From assembly GCF_029637605.1 (NCBI RefSeq), contig NZ_CP121261.1, forward strand, positions 3,906,001 through 3,970,000: a stretch of 64,000 bases of DNA, read 5' to 3'. Every line of letters starts with the position of its first letter. Position 1 is the first letter of the stretch. This document shows positions 1 to 8,485 of this stretch, piece by piece. The notes beneath the pieces were generated by a model, which had not been told where the DNA came from, ran no database searches, and worked only from the letters and a program-made list of their open reading frames with translations. This stretch comes from Achromobacter spanius. Its GTDB lineage: Bacteria; Pseudomonadota; Gammaproteobacteria; Burkholderiales; Burkholderiaceae_B. The position numbers and the translations under genes were made by a program.

Positions 1-511
1 GCATGACCACCGCCGTGGTGCCGATGACGACCGCCGTGGGCGTGTACATCAGCGAGATGGGCTTGTCGATCAGGCCCAGGCCCTGCAGCGTGGCGTTCAG
101 CACGCCCGCATTGCCCAGCGCCACCATCCAGCCCGCCGCGCGCACCACGTTGCCCACCATCAGCGGAAACACGAGCAGGATCACGAACAGGCTTTTGTAT
201 TTGCTCTGCGTGCGCGCCAGAAAGTACGCCACCGGAAAGCCCAGCACCAGCGCAAGCAGCGTGCACAGCCCCGCCACCCACAAGGTGGTGAAGAAGATGT
301 CGCGGTAATACGCATCACCAAAGAACTTGGCGTAGTTCTCGAAGGTGAAGGCGGTTTGCATCAGATCGACCGGGTCGAACTGGTTGAAGCTGTAGCGCGC
401 CAGTTGCAGGATGGGCACCATGATGATCACCAGCACCACCAGCGATGCCGGAAAGGCCAGCCCCGGCCCCAGCCAGCGGCTGGGACGCCCGTCTACGGTT
501 GCAGTTGTCAT
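1..511 (-). CDS. ABC transporter permease, PotB-like (partial, 3' end outside window)
   Basis: This is the first 170 codons of an inner-membrane permease; the rest lies left of the window. The ATG at 511 opens a soluble stretch, then hydrophobic segments at about residues 15-35, 70-92 and 105-125. These match the start of PotB/PotH-type subunits of spermidine/putrescine-class ABC importers. It lies 8 bases after the stop of the ATPase gene on the same strand. The order is permease (PotC-like), ATPase, permease (PotB-like), all cotranscribed. The solute-binding protein is not in the window and probably lies further left. Substrate is not determined; this family also includes putative iron and opine importers. 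Confidence 0.85.
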   Translation of the reverse strand, partial: MTTATVDGRPSRWLGPGLAFPASLVVLVIIMVPILQLARYSFNQFDPVDLMQTAFTFENYAKFFGDAYYRDIFFTTLWVAGLCTLLALVLGFPVAYFLARTQSKYKSLFVILLVFPLMVGNVVRAAGWMVALGNAGVLNATLQGLGLIDKPISLMYTPTAVVIGTTAVVM

Positions 512-519
512 GGCGGCTC

Positions 520-1566
520 CTATTGCGTGAAGGCCACGCAGTCTTCGGGCTCGAAGCACGCGTACACGCGCGCACCGGGCGCCGGCTGCGCGCGGCCCGC
601 GCCGCCATTGGCCACCTGGCTGATCATGCGGTTGCCGCCTTCCAGTTGCACGCGCACTTCCAGCACCGACCCCAGGTACAGCGACGACTCCACCACACCC
701 GGCAAGGCGTTGCCGCCCGACGGCTGCTCGGCCAGGCGCACGCGCTCGGGCCGCACACCCACATGCGTGGCCCCTGCCCCGCCCGGCGTGGTGATACGCT
801 GGCCCGCGTCGGTATGGAACTGGTTATCGGCCTGGCCGCGGCCGGTAAACACGTTCATCTTGCCCAGGAAGTCGGCCACGAAAAGATTGGCGGGGTGTTC
901 ATACAAGGTGTCGGGCGCGCCCACTTGCTGCACGATGCCGTCATGCATGATGGCCATGCGGTCGGCAATCGCCAGGGCTTCTTCCTGGTCGTGCGTGACG
1001 AACACGGTGGTCAGGCCCAGGCGCTGCTGCAAGGAACGGATTTCTTCACGCACTTCCAGCCGCAGCTTGGCGTCCAGGTTGGACAAGGGTTCGTCCAGCA
1101 AGAACACCTTCGGTTCGATGGCCAGCGCGCGTGCAATGGCCACGCGTTGCTGCTGGCCGCCCGACAACTGGCGCGGATAGCGGTCGCGCAATTCGGTCAT
1201 GCGCACCATGTCGAGCACGCGGCGGATCTTGGCGTCGCGCTCGGCCTTGGGCACCTTGTGCATTTCCAGCCCGAAGGCCACGTTCTCGGCCACCGTCATG
1301 TGCGGAAACAGCGCGTAGCGCTGGAACACCATGCCGGTGTCGCGCTTGTGCACAGGCAGCCGGGTCACGTCGGTGTCGCCGATCAGGATGCGGCCGGCGG
1401 TGGGCGTGATGAAGCCGGCAATCATGCGCAGCGTGGTTGTCTTGCCGCAGCCGCTGGGGCCCAGGAACGTGACCAGCTCGCCTTCCGCGATTTCCAGTGA
1501 AAAGTCAGACACCGCCACTGCCGCACCGAATTGCTTGCGGATATTCTCGATTGAGACCTTCGCCAT
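520..1566 (-). CDS. ABC transporter ATP-binding protein, PotA-like
   Basis: This 348-aa cytoplasmic ATPase energises the adjoining two-permease importer. The Walker A motif GPSGCGKTTTLRM lies at about residues 36-48, the signature LSGGQQQRVAIARAL near 133, and Walker B VFLLDEP just after it, followed by the H-loop HDQEEAL. The last 100 residues look like the TOBE domain of the PotA/MalK/FbpC group, which is usually 340-380 aa. The start is only 4 bases after the stop of the upstream permease, so translation is probably coupled. The family is certain. The substrate is open: polyamines by similarity, but sugar acids, opines or iron are possible. Confidence 0.92.
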   Translation of the reverse strand: MAKVSIENIRKQFGAAVAVSDFSLEIAEGELVTFLGPSGCGKTTTLRMIAGFITPTAGRILIGDTDVTRLPVHKRDTGMVFQRYALFPHMTVAENVAFGLEMHKVPKAERDAKIRRVLDMVRMTELRDRYPRQLSGGQQQRVAIARALAIEPKVFLLDEPLSNLDAKLRLEVREEIRSLQQRLGLTTVFVTHDQEEALAIADRMAIMHDGIVQQVGAPDTLYEHPANLFVADFLGKMNVFTGRGQADNQFHTDAGQRITTPGGAGATHVGVRPERVRLAEQPSGGNALPGVVESSLYLGSVLEVRVQLEGGNRMISQVANGGAGRAQPAPGARVYACFEPEDCVAFTQ

Positions 1567-1570
1567 TTTC

Positions 1571-2434
1571 TTACACCACCTGACTGAGTTTCACATAGCG
1601 GTCGGTCACAAGCATGATGATGCCCAACAGCAAGATTTGCACCGAAGCCACCGAAGCGATGGTCGGGTCCAGATTGAATTCCAGGTACTGCATGATGGCG
1701 ATCGGCAGCGTGGTGCGGCCCGGCCCCACCAGTGAGAGCGACAGTTCCAGGTTTTCAAAAGACACCACGAAACTGAACAGCGCGGCCGCCACGATGGACG
1801 GGCGCAGCATGGGCAGCGTCACGCGCATGAAGGCTTTGGGCGCGCTGGCGCCCAGGTTGCGCGCGGCTTCCTCGATGGAGCCGTCCAGCCCGGCCATGCC
1901 TGCCGTGACCAGTCGCACCGTCCAGGGAATCGTCAGGCAGACGTGCGCGATGATCAGGCCGCCGAAAGTGCCGACGATGTCCTGGTCCAACACTTCTTCA
2001 GCGCGCAGATAGAACAGGTAGATGCCCACGCCCGCCACGATTCCGGGTATCAGCAAGGGCGACAGCAGCAAGGTGTTGACGCCCTTGCTGCCCTGGAAGC
2101 GGTAACGCGCAATGCCGACGGCGGCCAGCACGCCCATCACCACGCCAATGGCGGCGGCCACCAGCGACACTTGCAGGCTGAACAGGAAGCCGTTGGCGAA
2201 CGCGGGGTTGTCCCACGCTTTCACGTACCAGGACAGCGTGTAGCCCGACGGGGGGAAATAGAGGATGGCGTCCTTGAAAAAGCTCAACCAGACCACCAGC
2301 ACGATGGGGCAGAGCATGAACGCATACATCAATACGACGAAGACCCGATGCAGCCACGTTGCCCACGGAATCACGCGTATGGGCGTGGCCTGGGCGGCAG
2401 TGGCGGCCGAGTTCAAGGGAGGCGCGCTATGCAA
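1571..2434 (-). CDS. ABC transporter permease, PotC-like
   Basis: This 287-aa inner-membrane permease is the first gene of the importer operon. It has about six hydrophobic segments and the EAA loop (EEAARNLGASAPKAFMRVTL), which docks on the ATPase. The called start at 2434 is a TTG. No ATG lies in a sensible place, and an ACAGGA-like ribosome site sits just upstream, so the exact start is uncertain. The gene ends 4 bases before the ATPase start. A perfect 16-bp palindrome lies about 70 bases upstream of the start and may control the operon. Confidence 0.9.
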   Translation of the reverse strand: MHSAPPLNSAATAAQATPIRVIPWATWLHRVFVVLMYAFMLCPIVLVVWLSFFKDAILYFPPSGYTLSWYVKAWDNPAFANGFLFSLQVSLVAAAIGVVMGVLAAVGIARYRFQGSKGVNTLLLSPLLIPGIVAGVGIYLFYLRAEEVLDQDIVGTFGGLIIAHVCLTIPWTVRLVTAGMAGLDGSIEEAARNLGASAPKAFMRVTLPMLRPSIVAAALFSFVVSFENLELSLSLVGPGRTTLPIAIMQYLEFNLDPTIASVASVQILLLGIIMLVTDRYVKLSQVV

Positions 2435-2502
2435 ATCCTGTGTTCCTTGTCAGCGAGGTGCCGGCTCGGTTTCAAACTCCTCCGTTTGGAACTCTTTGAT
2501 TC

Positions 2503-2518
2503 CTTCGGTTAACCGAAG
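2503..2518. promoter_or_regulatory. Perfect 16-bp palindrome upstream of the ABC importer operon
   Basis: CTTCGGTTAACCGAAG is a perfect two-fold palindrome 69-84 bases upstream of the first permease gene. It sits in a locally AT-richer stretch typical of a promoter. It is probably an operator. The cognate regulator is not obvious; the adjacent genes in the window include none for this operon, so it may lie to the left. Confidence 0.6.
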
Positions 2519-2607
2519 CATATCGATGGGTTGCTGCGCGGTTCAACTAGGGATTACCCAACATGGTGCATGCCGCGCGGGTAATTCCGTAGCACGGTGC
2601 AAACGCG

Positions 2608-2653
2608 CGGGTGCAACCCGCCGCAACGTCTTGACGGCGGCAGGTTGCACCCG
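2608..2653. repeat. 11-bp inverted repeat downstream of the DUF2817 gene
   Basis: CGGGTGCAACC (2608-2618) and GGTTGCACCCG (2643-2653) form perfect 11-bp arms around a 24-base centre that can itself pair (CGCCG/CGGCG). The repeat starts about 43 bases after the stop of the DUF2817 gene on the minus strand. There is no clear U-tract, so it may be a weak or Rho-assisted terminator or a 3'-stabilising hairpin. Confidence 0.5.
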
Positions 2654-2695
2654 GGGTTTACATGCAGGATGGCGGCGCTAGACACGCGCCTGGGA

Positions 2696-3793
2696 TCAAT
2701 GCGCGGCTTCAAGCCCGCATAGCGCTTGCAGCACGGCCACGCGGCTTTGGCCCAGCACCATGCCGTGCCAGTCGTAGGCGTGGCAATAGAACGCATCTTG
2801 CGTGGCTTGCAGGATGTCTCGGCGCAGCGCCGCGGGGGCATCGGGGTTAGCCCGCAGCCAGTTGCGGCCGCGCAGCGCCAGCACCACGTCATCGAATGGC
2901 ACGGTGCCGTATTCCAAGGCCATCAGCGTGGGCGAAGACCGCGGGCACGCCTGGTAGATCAGGCTGGCCAGGTGGCCGGTAATGTCCACCGATGCCGACG
3001 TGCCCTGGAACGGCACCGCGATGTCCAGGCCCCACCATTGGCGCGCGCGCGCCACTTCGGCGTCATCGCGACGGCCGGCGTAGATTTTTTCACCATGGCC
3101 GCGCGGACCCAGCCCGGTATGCACGTCGATCCAGCCGATATGCGCGTAGGGGCTGGCATGCGTGTCCAGGATGCGACGCAGGTTCTCGCGCGATGCGGCA
3201 GGTGCCGCGCCGCCGTAGAACAGGCCATCGGCATGGGTGTATTGGCCGCGCGACACCGCTTGCGCGAACGCGGCTTGCCCATGTTCGGCCACATACCGCG
3301 CGACGTCGCGCTGGTTGTCTTCCGACGGCGGCCATTGCGCCGGCAGCAGCAGCGGATGCAGCGCGCCGTAGCCCGGATTCGCCGGCGGCGGCGTGCCGTC
3401 AAAGGGCTGGACGTTGCGGTTCAAGTCGACGTTGCCTTCGTCGGTGCGCGCCATCCACGAATAACCGTGGGGGTTCACCGCGTGCACCAGCAGCAGGGCC
3501 ACGCCCGCCTGGCGCGCGCGCTTCAACATCGGTGCATCGTCCATCAAGGAAAACTGGCAGCCCGCGCCGCAGAATCCTTCAACGCCATGCGTGGCGGACG
3601 TCATGATCAACAGACGTTGCGCGTTGGGCGCGCCGATCAGCGCCACGTCGGTGCCCAAGGCTTCGCCCTCGCTGCCGCGCGCCTCGATCGGGTAGGACGC
3701 GACCGAGGCGCCCAGGCGCTCGGCGTCGGCCAGGAATCGCTCACGCGATTCCGCGTAGCTGCGGGGAAAGTAGCTGGTACTGCTGGGCATCAT
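2696..3793 (-). CDS. DUF2817 family protein, M14-like zinc carboxypeptidase/deacylase
   Basis: This 365-aa soluble protein of the DUF2817 family resembles M14 metallopeptidases and the succinylglutamate desuccinylase group. The HxxE zinc motif is visible as H69-G-V-E72. A NVDLNRN motif near 121-127 fits the substrate-binding loop, and the second zinc histidine is likely H225 in DVHTGLG. The reading frame extends upstream to 4333, but that part overlaps the transporter gene. The start is set at the ATG at 3793, where ATGATG overlaps the stop of the upstream MHS transporter. The tight coupling suggests that the transporter imports a peptide-like or N-acylated compound which this enzyme cleaves; that is inference. 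Confidence 0.85.
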   Translation of the reverse strand: MMPSSTSYFPRSYAESRERFLADAERLGASVASYPIEARGSEGEALGTDVALIGAPNAQRLLIMTSATHGVEGFCGAGCQFSLMDDAPMLKRARQAGVALLLVHAVNPHGYSWMARTDEGNVDLNRNVQPFDGTPPPANPGYGALHPLLLPAQWPPSEDNQRDVARYVAEHGQAAFAQAVSRGQYTHADGLFYGGAAPAASRENLRRILDTHASPYAHIGWIDVHTGLGPRGHGEKIYAGRRDDAEVARARQWWGLDIAVPFQGTSASVDITGHLASLIYQACPRSSPTLMALEYGTVPFDDVVLALRGRNWLRANPDAPAALRRDILQATQDAFYCHAYDWHGMVLGQSRVAVLQALCGLEAAH

Positions 3794-5160
3794 GCCTCCT
3801 GAGTGTCGATTGCATGGCCGGTGCGGTCCTGTATCCAGAACAGCACCACGGTGGAAAGCGTCACGGTCACCATCAAGTACCAGGCGGGCGCCATGGGGTT
3901 GCCGGTGACGTGCAGCAGCCAGGTCACGAAGAACTGCGCAAAGCCGCCAAAAACCGAGATGCCCAGACCATACACGACAGACATGCCGGTGGTGCGCACC
4001 GCCTTCGGAAACAGCTCGGGCAGCATCGTGATGACCGGCGCCGTCTGCAAGGCCAGCAACACGGCCAGCAGCGCAATCACCGTCATCAGCCGCGCCGTGC
4101 TGGGCGCGGACACCAGCCACTGAAAGCAGGGCAGCAAGGCGCACACCGTGGCCGCGCGCGACCAGAAGATGACCTTCTTGCGGCCCACCCGGTCGGCCAG
4201 CATGCCGACAAAGGGCGCGATCACAAAGCCGATGGCGCCCAGCACCACGCTGGCGAACAGCGTGGACGTGGCGGGCAGGCCCAATTCCTTGTTGGCGTAG
4301 GCCGGCATGTAGAAGCCGATGATCTGCGCGCACACCATGCCGCCGATCACCAGCAGGATGCCCTTGACGACCAGCGCCTTGTGTTCGGTGAAGACGCGGC
4401 GCAGCGGCTGGTGGGTGGGCGCCTGGCGCGCCGTCTCGGGCGCATGCGTGGATGCTGGCGTGGGTTCCAGCGCGGGGGCCAACGCGGGTTCCAAGGTTTC
4501 TTCCAGGTTGCGGCGGATGTAGGCGCCCACCGGCACGGTCAAAATGCCGATCACGAACGGCACGCGCCAGCCCCAGGCTTGCATCTGTTCCTGGCTGAGC
4601 GTGGCGGTCAGCAACGCCACCGTCAGCGCGCCCAGCATCACGCCCAACGACTGGCTGCCGAACTGCCAGCTTGAGTAGAAGCCGCGCTGGTTCGCGGGCG
4701 CGTGTTCAACCAGCAGCGTGGTCGAGGCCCCCACTTCGCCGCCCGCGGCGAAGCCCTGGATCAAGCGCGCCAGCACCATCAGCACGGGGCCGGCCACGCC
4801 CATCTGCGCATACGTGGGCGCGGCGGCGATCAGCGCGCAGCCCAGGCCCATCAGCCACAGCGTCAGCGTCATGGCGGCGCGGCGGCCGTGGCGGTCGGCG
4901 TAGGACCCGATCAGCATGCCGCCCACCGGCCGCATCAGGAAGCCCACGCCAAAGGTAGCGGTGGTCAGCAGTAATTGACCGTAGCTGGAGGCGGCCGGAA
5001 AGAATAGCGGCCCAATGACCAGCATCAGGAACGTGAAGACGGTGAAGTCGAAGAACTCCAGCGCGTTGCCGATGGTGGTGCCGGCGATCACGCGCCGGCG
5101 CATCGTCGACGAATGCAAAGGCTGCTGCCGGCCGGACGCGGCGGCGATGGCGATAGACAT
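3790..5160 (-). CDS. MFS transporter, metabolite:H+ symporter (MHS) family
   Basis: This inner-membrane symporter has about 456 residues and 12 hydrophobic segments. It carries the MFS loop motif GSYADRHGRRAAMT between TM2 and TM3 and the MHS-type stretch RLIQGFAAGGEVG. The start is the ATG at 5160, preceded by AAGGGGA; a longer in-frame extension to 5202 lacks a ribosome site. The protein fits the ProP/KgtP/citrate-type group (430-470 aa). It overlaps the DUF2817 gene by 4 bases and diverges from a LysR gene 147 bases away, which probably controls it. A Pro/Ala-rich insert (about residues 225-250) lies in the central cytoplasmic loop. Substrate is unknown. Confidence 0.9.
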   Translation of the reverse strand: MSIAIAAASGRQQPLHSSTMRRRVIAGTTIGNALEFFDFTVFTFLMLVIGPLFFPAASSYGQLLLTTATFGVGFLMRPVGGMLIGSYADRHGRRAAMTLTLWLMGLGCALIAAAPTYAQMGVAGPVLMVLARLIQGFAAGGEVGASTTLLVEHAPANQRGFYSSWQFGSQSLGVMLGALTVALLTATLSQEQMQAWGWRVPFVIGILTVPVGAYIRRNLEETLEPALAPALEPTPASTHAPETARQAPTHQPLRRVFTEHKALVVKGILLVIGGMVCAQIIGFYMPAYANKELGLPATSTLFASVVLGAIGFVIAPFVGMLADRVGRKKVIFWSRAATVCALLPCFQWLVSAPSTARLMTVIALLAVLLALQTAPVITMLPELFPKAVRTTGMSVVYGLGISVFGGFAQFFVTWLLHVTGNPMAPAWYLMVTVTLSTVVLFWIQDRTGHAIDTQEA

Positions 5161-5307
5161 GTTTTCCCCTTGATGTCCGTGGCGGGGCGGTGCGCGGACC
5201 ACGCGGTCCCCAAGCCCGCCCCATCCGCGTGAATATACGGATGGCGCACGATAAGGAAAAGACAGTATTTTTGTTCCAGTGAAACCTTTTTGTTATACCC
5301 CTGCCCC
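5161..5307. promoter_or_regulatory. Divergent promoter region between MHS transporter and LysR regulator
   Basis: This 147-bp gap is AT-richer towards the LysR gene, with runs of A and T at about 5250-5298. It is the expected binding region for the LysR regulator acting on itself and the transporter-peptidase operon. I could not pick out one unambiguous T-N11-A palindrome. Confidence 0.5.
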
Positions 5308-6204
5308 ATGAACCTTCGTCAGTTGCGCGCCTTTGTCCTGATTGCCGAACACGGCAGCATCCGCGCGGCCGCGCGCGCCCTGTTCGTGACGCAGCCGGCT
5401 GCCACGCGCAGCCTGCGCGAGCTTGAGCAAAGCGTGGGCGCCGAACTGGTGCGGCGCAGCGCGCGCGGGGTCGAACTCACGCCTTACGGCTCGGCGTTGT
5501 ACAAGCGCGCCGTGGTGATCCTGCAAGAGGCCAGGCGCGCGCAGGAAGAGATCGGGCAAATGCGCGACGGCGAAGGGGGTTCCTTGAACCTGGCCATCAG
5601 TTCGGCCGCCTTGACGGTGCTGCCCGCCGCGCTGGCGGCATTCCGCGCGCGCATGCCGCGCGTGTCGGTGGCCTTCAACGAAGTGGCGCCGCCCTTCAGC
5701 CACGAACAACTGGAATCCGGCCGCTACGACTTCCTGGTGCAAACCGAATACGACGGCGAGATCGACGACGGCTTTGCCCGCACCACGCTCTTCACGCTGC
5801 CGCTGGCGGTGGGCGCGCGCGCGGGCCATCCGTTGCGGCATGCACAAACGCTGGCCGACCTGCACGACGCGCTGTGGCTGCTGCCCGGCAACATCCAGGC
5901 ACCCGCCAACCTGCTGCGGCTGGCGTTTGCGGCGCACAAGCTGCCCGCGCCGCGCGACGTGATTCCGTGCCAGTCCATCGCGGTGGCGCTGGCCATCATT
6001 GCCGACAGCGACGCGCTGGGCATCTTCGTGCGCAATCTGTTTGACCATCGGCTGCTGCCGCGCGGCCTGCGCATGGTGCCCTTGTCCCACGAACTACCGG
6101 CCGCGCGCGTGTCCATCCTGACCCGGGCGGATTCCCCGCCCACGCCCGCCGCGCAGTGCTTCATCGACTGCCTGCTCGACGCCCATGCCGCGCCCACGCG
6201 CTAA
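5308..6204 (+). CDS. LysR family transcriptional regulator
   Basis: This 298-aa DNA-binding regulator has the typical LysR N-terminal winged helix-turn-helix (MNLRQLRAFVLIAEHGSIRA, then TQPAATRSLRELE). The effector-binding domain follows from about residue 90. The start is set at the ATG at 5308, which begins the standard LysR N-terminus; an in-frame start at 5290 would only add six residues. The length is normal for the family. It diverges from the MHS transporter/DUF2817 operon and is the likely regulator of it. The effector is unknown. Confidence 0.93.
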   Translation: MNLRQLRAFVLIAEHGSIRAAARALFVTQPAATRSLRELEQSVGAELVRRSARGVELTPYGSALYKRAVVILQEARRAQEEIGQMRDGEGGSLNLAISSAALTVLPAALAAFRARMPRVSVAFNEVAPPFSHEQLESGRYDFLVQTEYDGEIDDGFARTTLFTLPLAVGARAGHPLRHAQTLADLHDALWLLPGNIQAPANLLRLAFAAHKLPAPRDVIPCQSIAVALAIIADSDALGIFVRNLFDHRLLPRGLRMVPLSHELPAARVSILTRADSPPTPAAQCFIDCLLDAHAAPTR

Positions 6205-6311
6205 GCCGAGCAAACGACCGGTTATCATGGGCGCCGGGCCGGCCGACGGCCTTGATAAGATAAGCGGCCACTCACCCCTGCCGGCCGCTCCCACCCTTGC
6301 ACTCAAGATCC

Positions 6312-7019
6312 ATGGTGTTCCCCCGACTTCCGTCCCCGCCCACGTTGACCGACACGGTCGCCAAGCGCCTGCTCGCCGAAATCGACGAAGGCCGCGTGCT
6401 GCCGGGTGAAAAGCTGCCCACCGAGGCCGCGCTGGCCGAGCAGTTTGGCGTGAGTCGCACCGTCATCCGCGAAGCGGTGTCGCGGCTGCGGCAGGACGGC
6501 ATCGTGGAAGCGCGGCAAGGCAGCGGCGTGTACGTCACCGGGCTGACGGGCAACCGGGCCTTGCGCATCGACGCCACCGAACTCACATCGCTAGACGCAG
6601 TGCTGCACATTGTGGATCTGCGCCGCGCGCTGGAAACCGAAATCGCGGCCCAGGCCGCGGCGGTGCGCAAGAAGCGCGACATGGTCGAGATCGACCGCGC
6701 GCTAGCCGCGATTTCACAAGCCGTGGCGGACGGCGGCGACGGCGTGAAGGAAGACGTGGCGTTTCACCGCAGCATTGCGCGCGCCACCGGCAACCCCTAT
6801 TTTCTGACCACGCTGGCGTTCGTCAGCCAGTTCCTGGAAGCCGCCACCCGCGTGACGCGTGGCAACGAAGCCCGCCATGCCGATTTGATGCGCGACGTGC
6901 TGCACGAACACGTCGCCATCGTCGAAGCCATCCGCCAGCAAGACGTGGAAGGCGCGCGCGAGGCAGCGCGCATCCACATGGTGAACGCGGCCAAGCGCCT
7001 TAGCCAGGCGCACCGCTGA
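6312..7019 (+). CDS. GntR family transcriptional regulator, FadR/FCD subfamily
   Basis: This regulator has about 235 residues. The winged HTH is at about residues 10-75 (KLPTEAALAEQFGVSRTVIR, then QGSGVYVT), followed by an all-helical FCD domain with likely metal-binding residues (DLRRALE, DVAFHRSIA, HEHVAIVEAI). A start at 6297 would add five residues. Its 3' end overlaps the convergent permease gene by 20 bases. It is the only dedicated regulator next to the four-carbon sugar-acid genes, and FCD proteins commonly sense sugar acids or dicarboxylates. It is therefore the likely regulator of the otn/den/ltn operon; that link is inferred from position. Confidence 0.9.
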   Translation: MVFPRLPSPPTLTDTVAKRLLAEIDEGRVLPGEKLPTEAALAEQFGVSRTVIREAVSRLRQDGIVEARQGSGVYVTGLTGNRALRIDATELTSLDAVLHIVDLRRALETEIAAQAAAVRKKRDMVEIDRALAAISQAVADGGDGVKEDVAFHRSIARATGNPYFLTTLAFVSQFLEAATRVTRGNEARHADLMRDVLHEHVAIVEAIRQQDVEGAREAARIHMVNAAKRLSQAHR

Positions 7020-8406
7020 GCTGCTCGCGCCGCTGGCGGGTGCCGATGCCCCAGCGCTGCGCGATCAGACCCATCAGCACAATCACCCCCGCCAGCAAGG
7101 ACGTGTAGGCAACTTCGTTCCGGTAGGTGCCTTCCACCACCATCGTGATCAACGCGGCGATGATGCACACGATGACCGCATAGGTCAGCCACGGAAACAG
7201 CCACATCTTGAACGTCAGCTCAACGCCTTGCGCTTGCAGCCGATAGCGCATGCGCAACTGCGACAGCGCAATGGCCAGGTACACGAACAACGCGATGGTG
7301 CCGGTGGCCTGCATCAGCACGTCGTACAGATCCATCTTGGACGTGGCCATCATCCACACCGCCACGAACGCGAACGCGCTGGAGATCAGCACGCCCACAT
7401 ACGGCGTGCCGGTGCGGCGGCCGGTCACCTGCATGATGCGATGCGCGTCGCCACGCCGCGACAGCGAATACAGCATGCGCGAGGCCGTGTACAAGGCCGA
7501 ATTGAAGCAACTGCACACAGACGTCAGCACGATGAAGTTGACGATGGCCTGCGCGTACGGCACGCCCAACCTGCTAAGCGCCACGTTGTAGCTGCCGTGC
7601 GTGGGCTGCGACAGCAGCGGGTCGTTGTACGGCACCAGGCAGACGATGATGAAGATGGAGCCCACGTAGAACAGGCAGATTCGCCACACCACCGAGCGCG
7701 TGGTCTTGATGATTTCACGCGCGGGGTCGGCCGATTCGGCGGCGGCCACCGTGACGATTTCCGCGCCGATGAAGGCGAACATCACCCCCAGCATGGCCAC
7801 CACCACCGACTTGATGCCATTGGGCATGAAGCCCTGCGCGGTCAACTGCGATACGCCGCGCGCTTCGCCCCACGGCCACAGATGCACCACCGCCAGGCTG
7901 CCGATGACCAGGAACGCCACGATGGCAATCACCTTGATCAGCGCGAACCAAAACTCGAATTCACCGTAGTTGCGCACGTTCATGAAGTTGACGACGATAA
8001 GCGCCACGGTGATGAAGAGCGCATAGCCCCAGTCCGGCACCATCGGAAACCAGCCGTGCAGGATCTGCCCGGCCACATAGGCTTCCCAGCCCATCAGCAA
8101 GGCCCAGAAATACCAGTACAGCCAGCCGATGGTGAAACCGGCCCAGCGCCCGATGGCGCGGTCGGCGTAGGTGGAAAACGACCCTGTGTCGGGCTGCGCC
8201 ACCGCCATCTCACCCAGCATGCGCATGGCCAGAATGACCAGGATGCCGCCACCCAGATAGGCCAGGATGACGGCCGGCCCCGCCAGCGCGATCTGCTTGC
8301 CGGACCCGACGAACAACGCCGCCCCGATGACCCCGGCGATCGACATCATCGTCAGGTGGCGTGATTTCAAGCCACCCTTGAGCTCGGTATTTTGTTTGCT
8401 GGCCAA
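7000..8406 (-). CDS. Amino acid permease, APC superfamily (GabP/AnsP-like)
   Basis: This 468-aa, 12-TM inner-membrane transporter carries the APC N-terminal motif MMSIAGVIGAALFVGSGKQI (residues 19-38). The length fits the amino acid transporter family that includes GabP, LysP and AnsP. The called start at 8406 is a TTG, with AGGAG 8 bases upstream. It is the last gene of the four-carbon sugar-acid operon, 79 bases after otnK. It may import an amino acid or a related small acid. The separate MFS transporter inside the operon is the better candidate for sugar-acid uptake. Exact substrate is unknown. Confidence 0.88.
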   Translation of the reverse strand: MASKQNTELKGGLKSRHLTMMSIAGVIGAALFVGSGKQIALAGPAVILAYLGGGILVILAMRMLGEMAVAQPDTGSFSTYADRAIGRWAGFTIGWLYWYFWALLMGWEAYVAGQILHGWFPMVPDWGYALFITVALIVVNFMNVRNYGEFEFWFALIKVIAIVAFLVIGSLAVVHLWPWGEARGVSQLTAQGFMPNGIKSVVVAMLGVMFAFIGAEIVTVAAAESADPAREIIKTTRSVVWRICLFYVGSIFIIVCLVPYNDPLLSQPTHGSYNVALSRLGVPYAQAIVNFIVLTSVCSCFNSALYTASRMLYSLSRRGDAHRIMQVTGRRTGTPYVGVLISSAFAFVAVWMMATSKMDLYDVLMQATGTIALFVYLAIALSQLRMRYRLQAQGVELTFKMWLFPWLTYAVIVCIIAALITMVVEGTYRNEVAYTSLLAGVIVLMGLIAQRWGIGTRQRREQLSGAPG

Positions 8407-8410
8407 TGCC

Positions 8411-8471
8411 CTGCTCCTGTTTCTGTTGCTGCTGCTGTTGCTGCTGCTGCGGCGTCTGCGTCTGCCGCTGC
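8411..8471. repeat. CTG/TTG-type triplet repeat tract in the otnK-permease gap
   Basis: The 79-bp gap between otnK and the permease is almost entirely made of CTG, TTG and related triplets (CAG/CAA on the transcribed strand). No protein is predicted across it in either operon frame. It lies in the 5' leader of the permease, just before the ribosome site. It could vary in length by slippage. Confidence 0.75.
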
Positions 8472-8485
8472 TTCGATGTCCGGCC

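Noticed and set aside
3790..4333. Long in-frame extension of the DUF2817 gene (545 aa in total)
   Set aside because: The extension lies wholly inside the transporter gene on the same strand in another frame. It reads as low-complexity His/Arg/Ala sequence. The ATG pair at 3793 with an ATGA-type overlap explains the real start.
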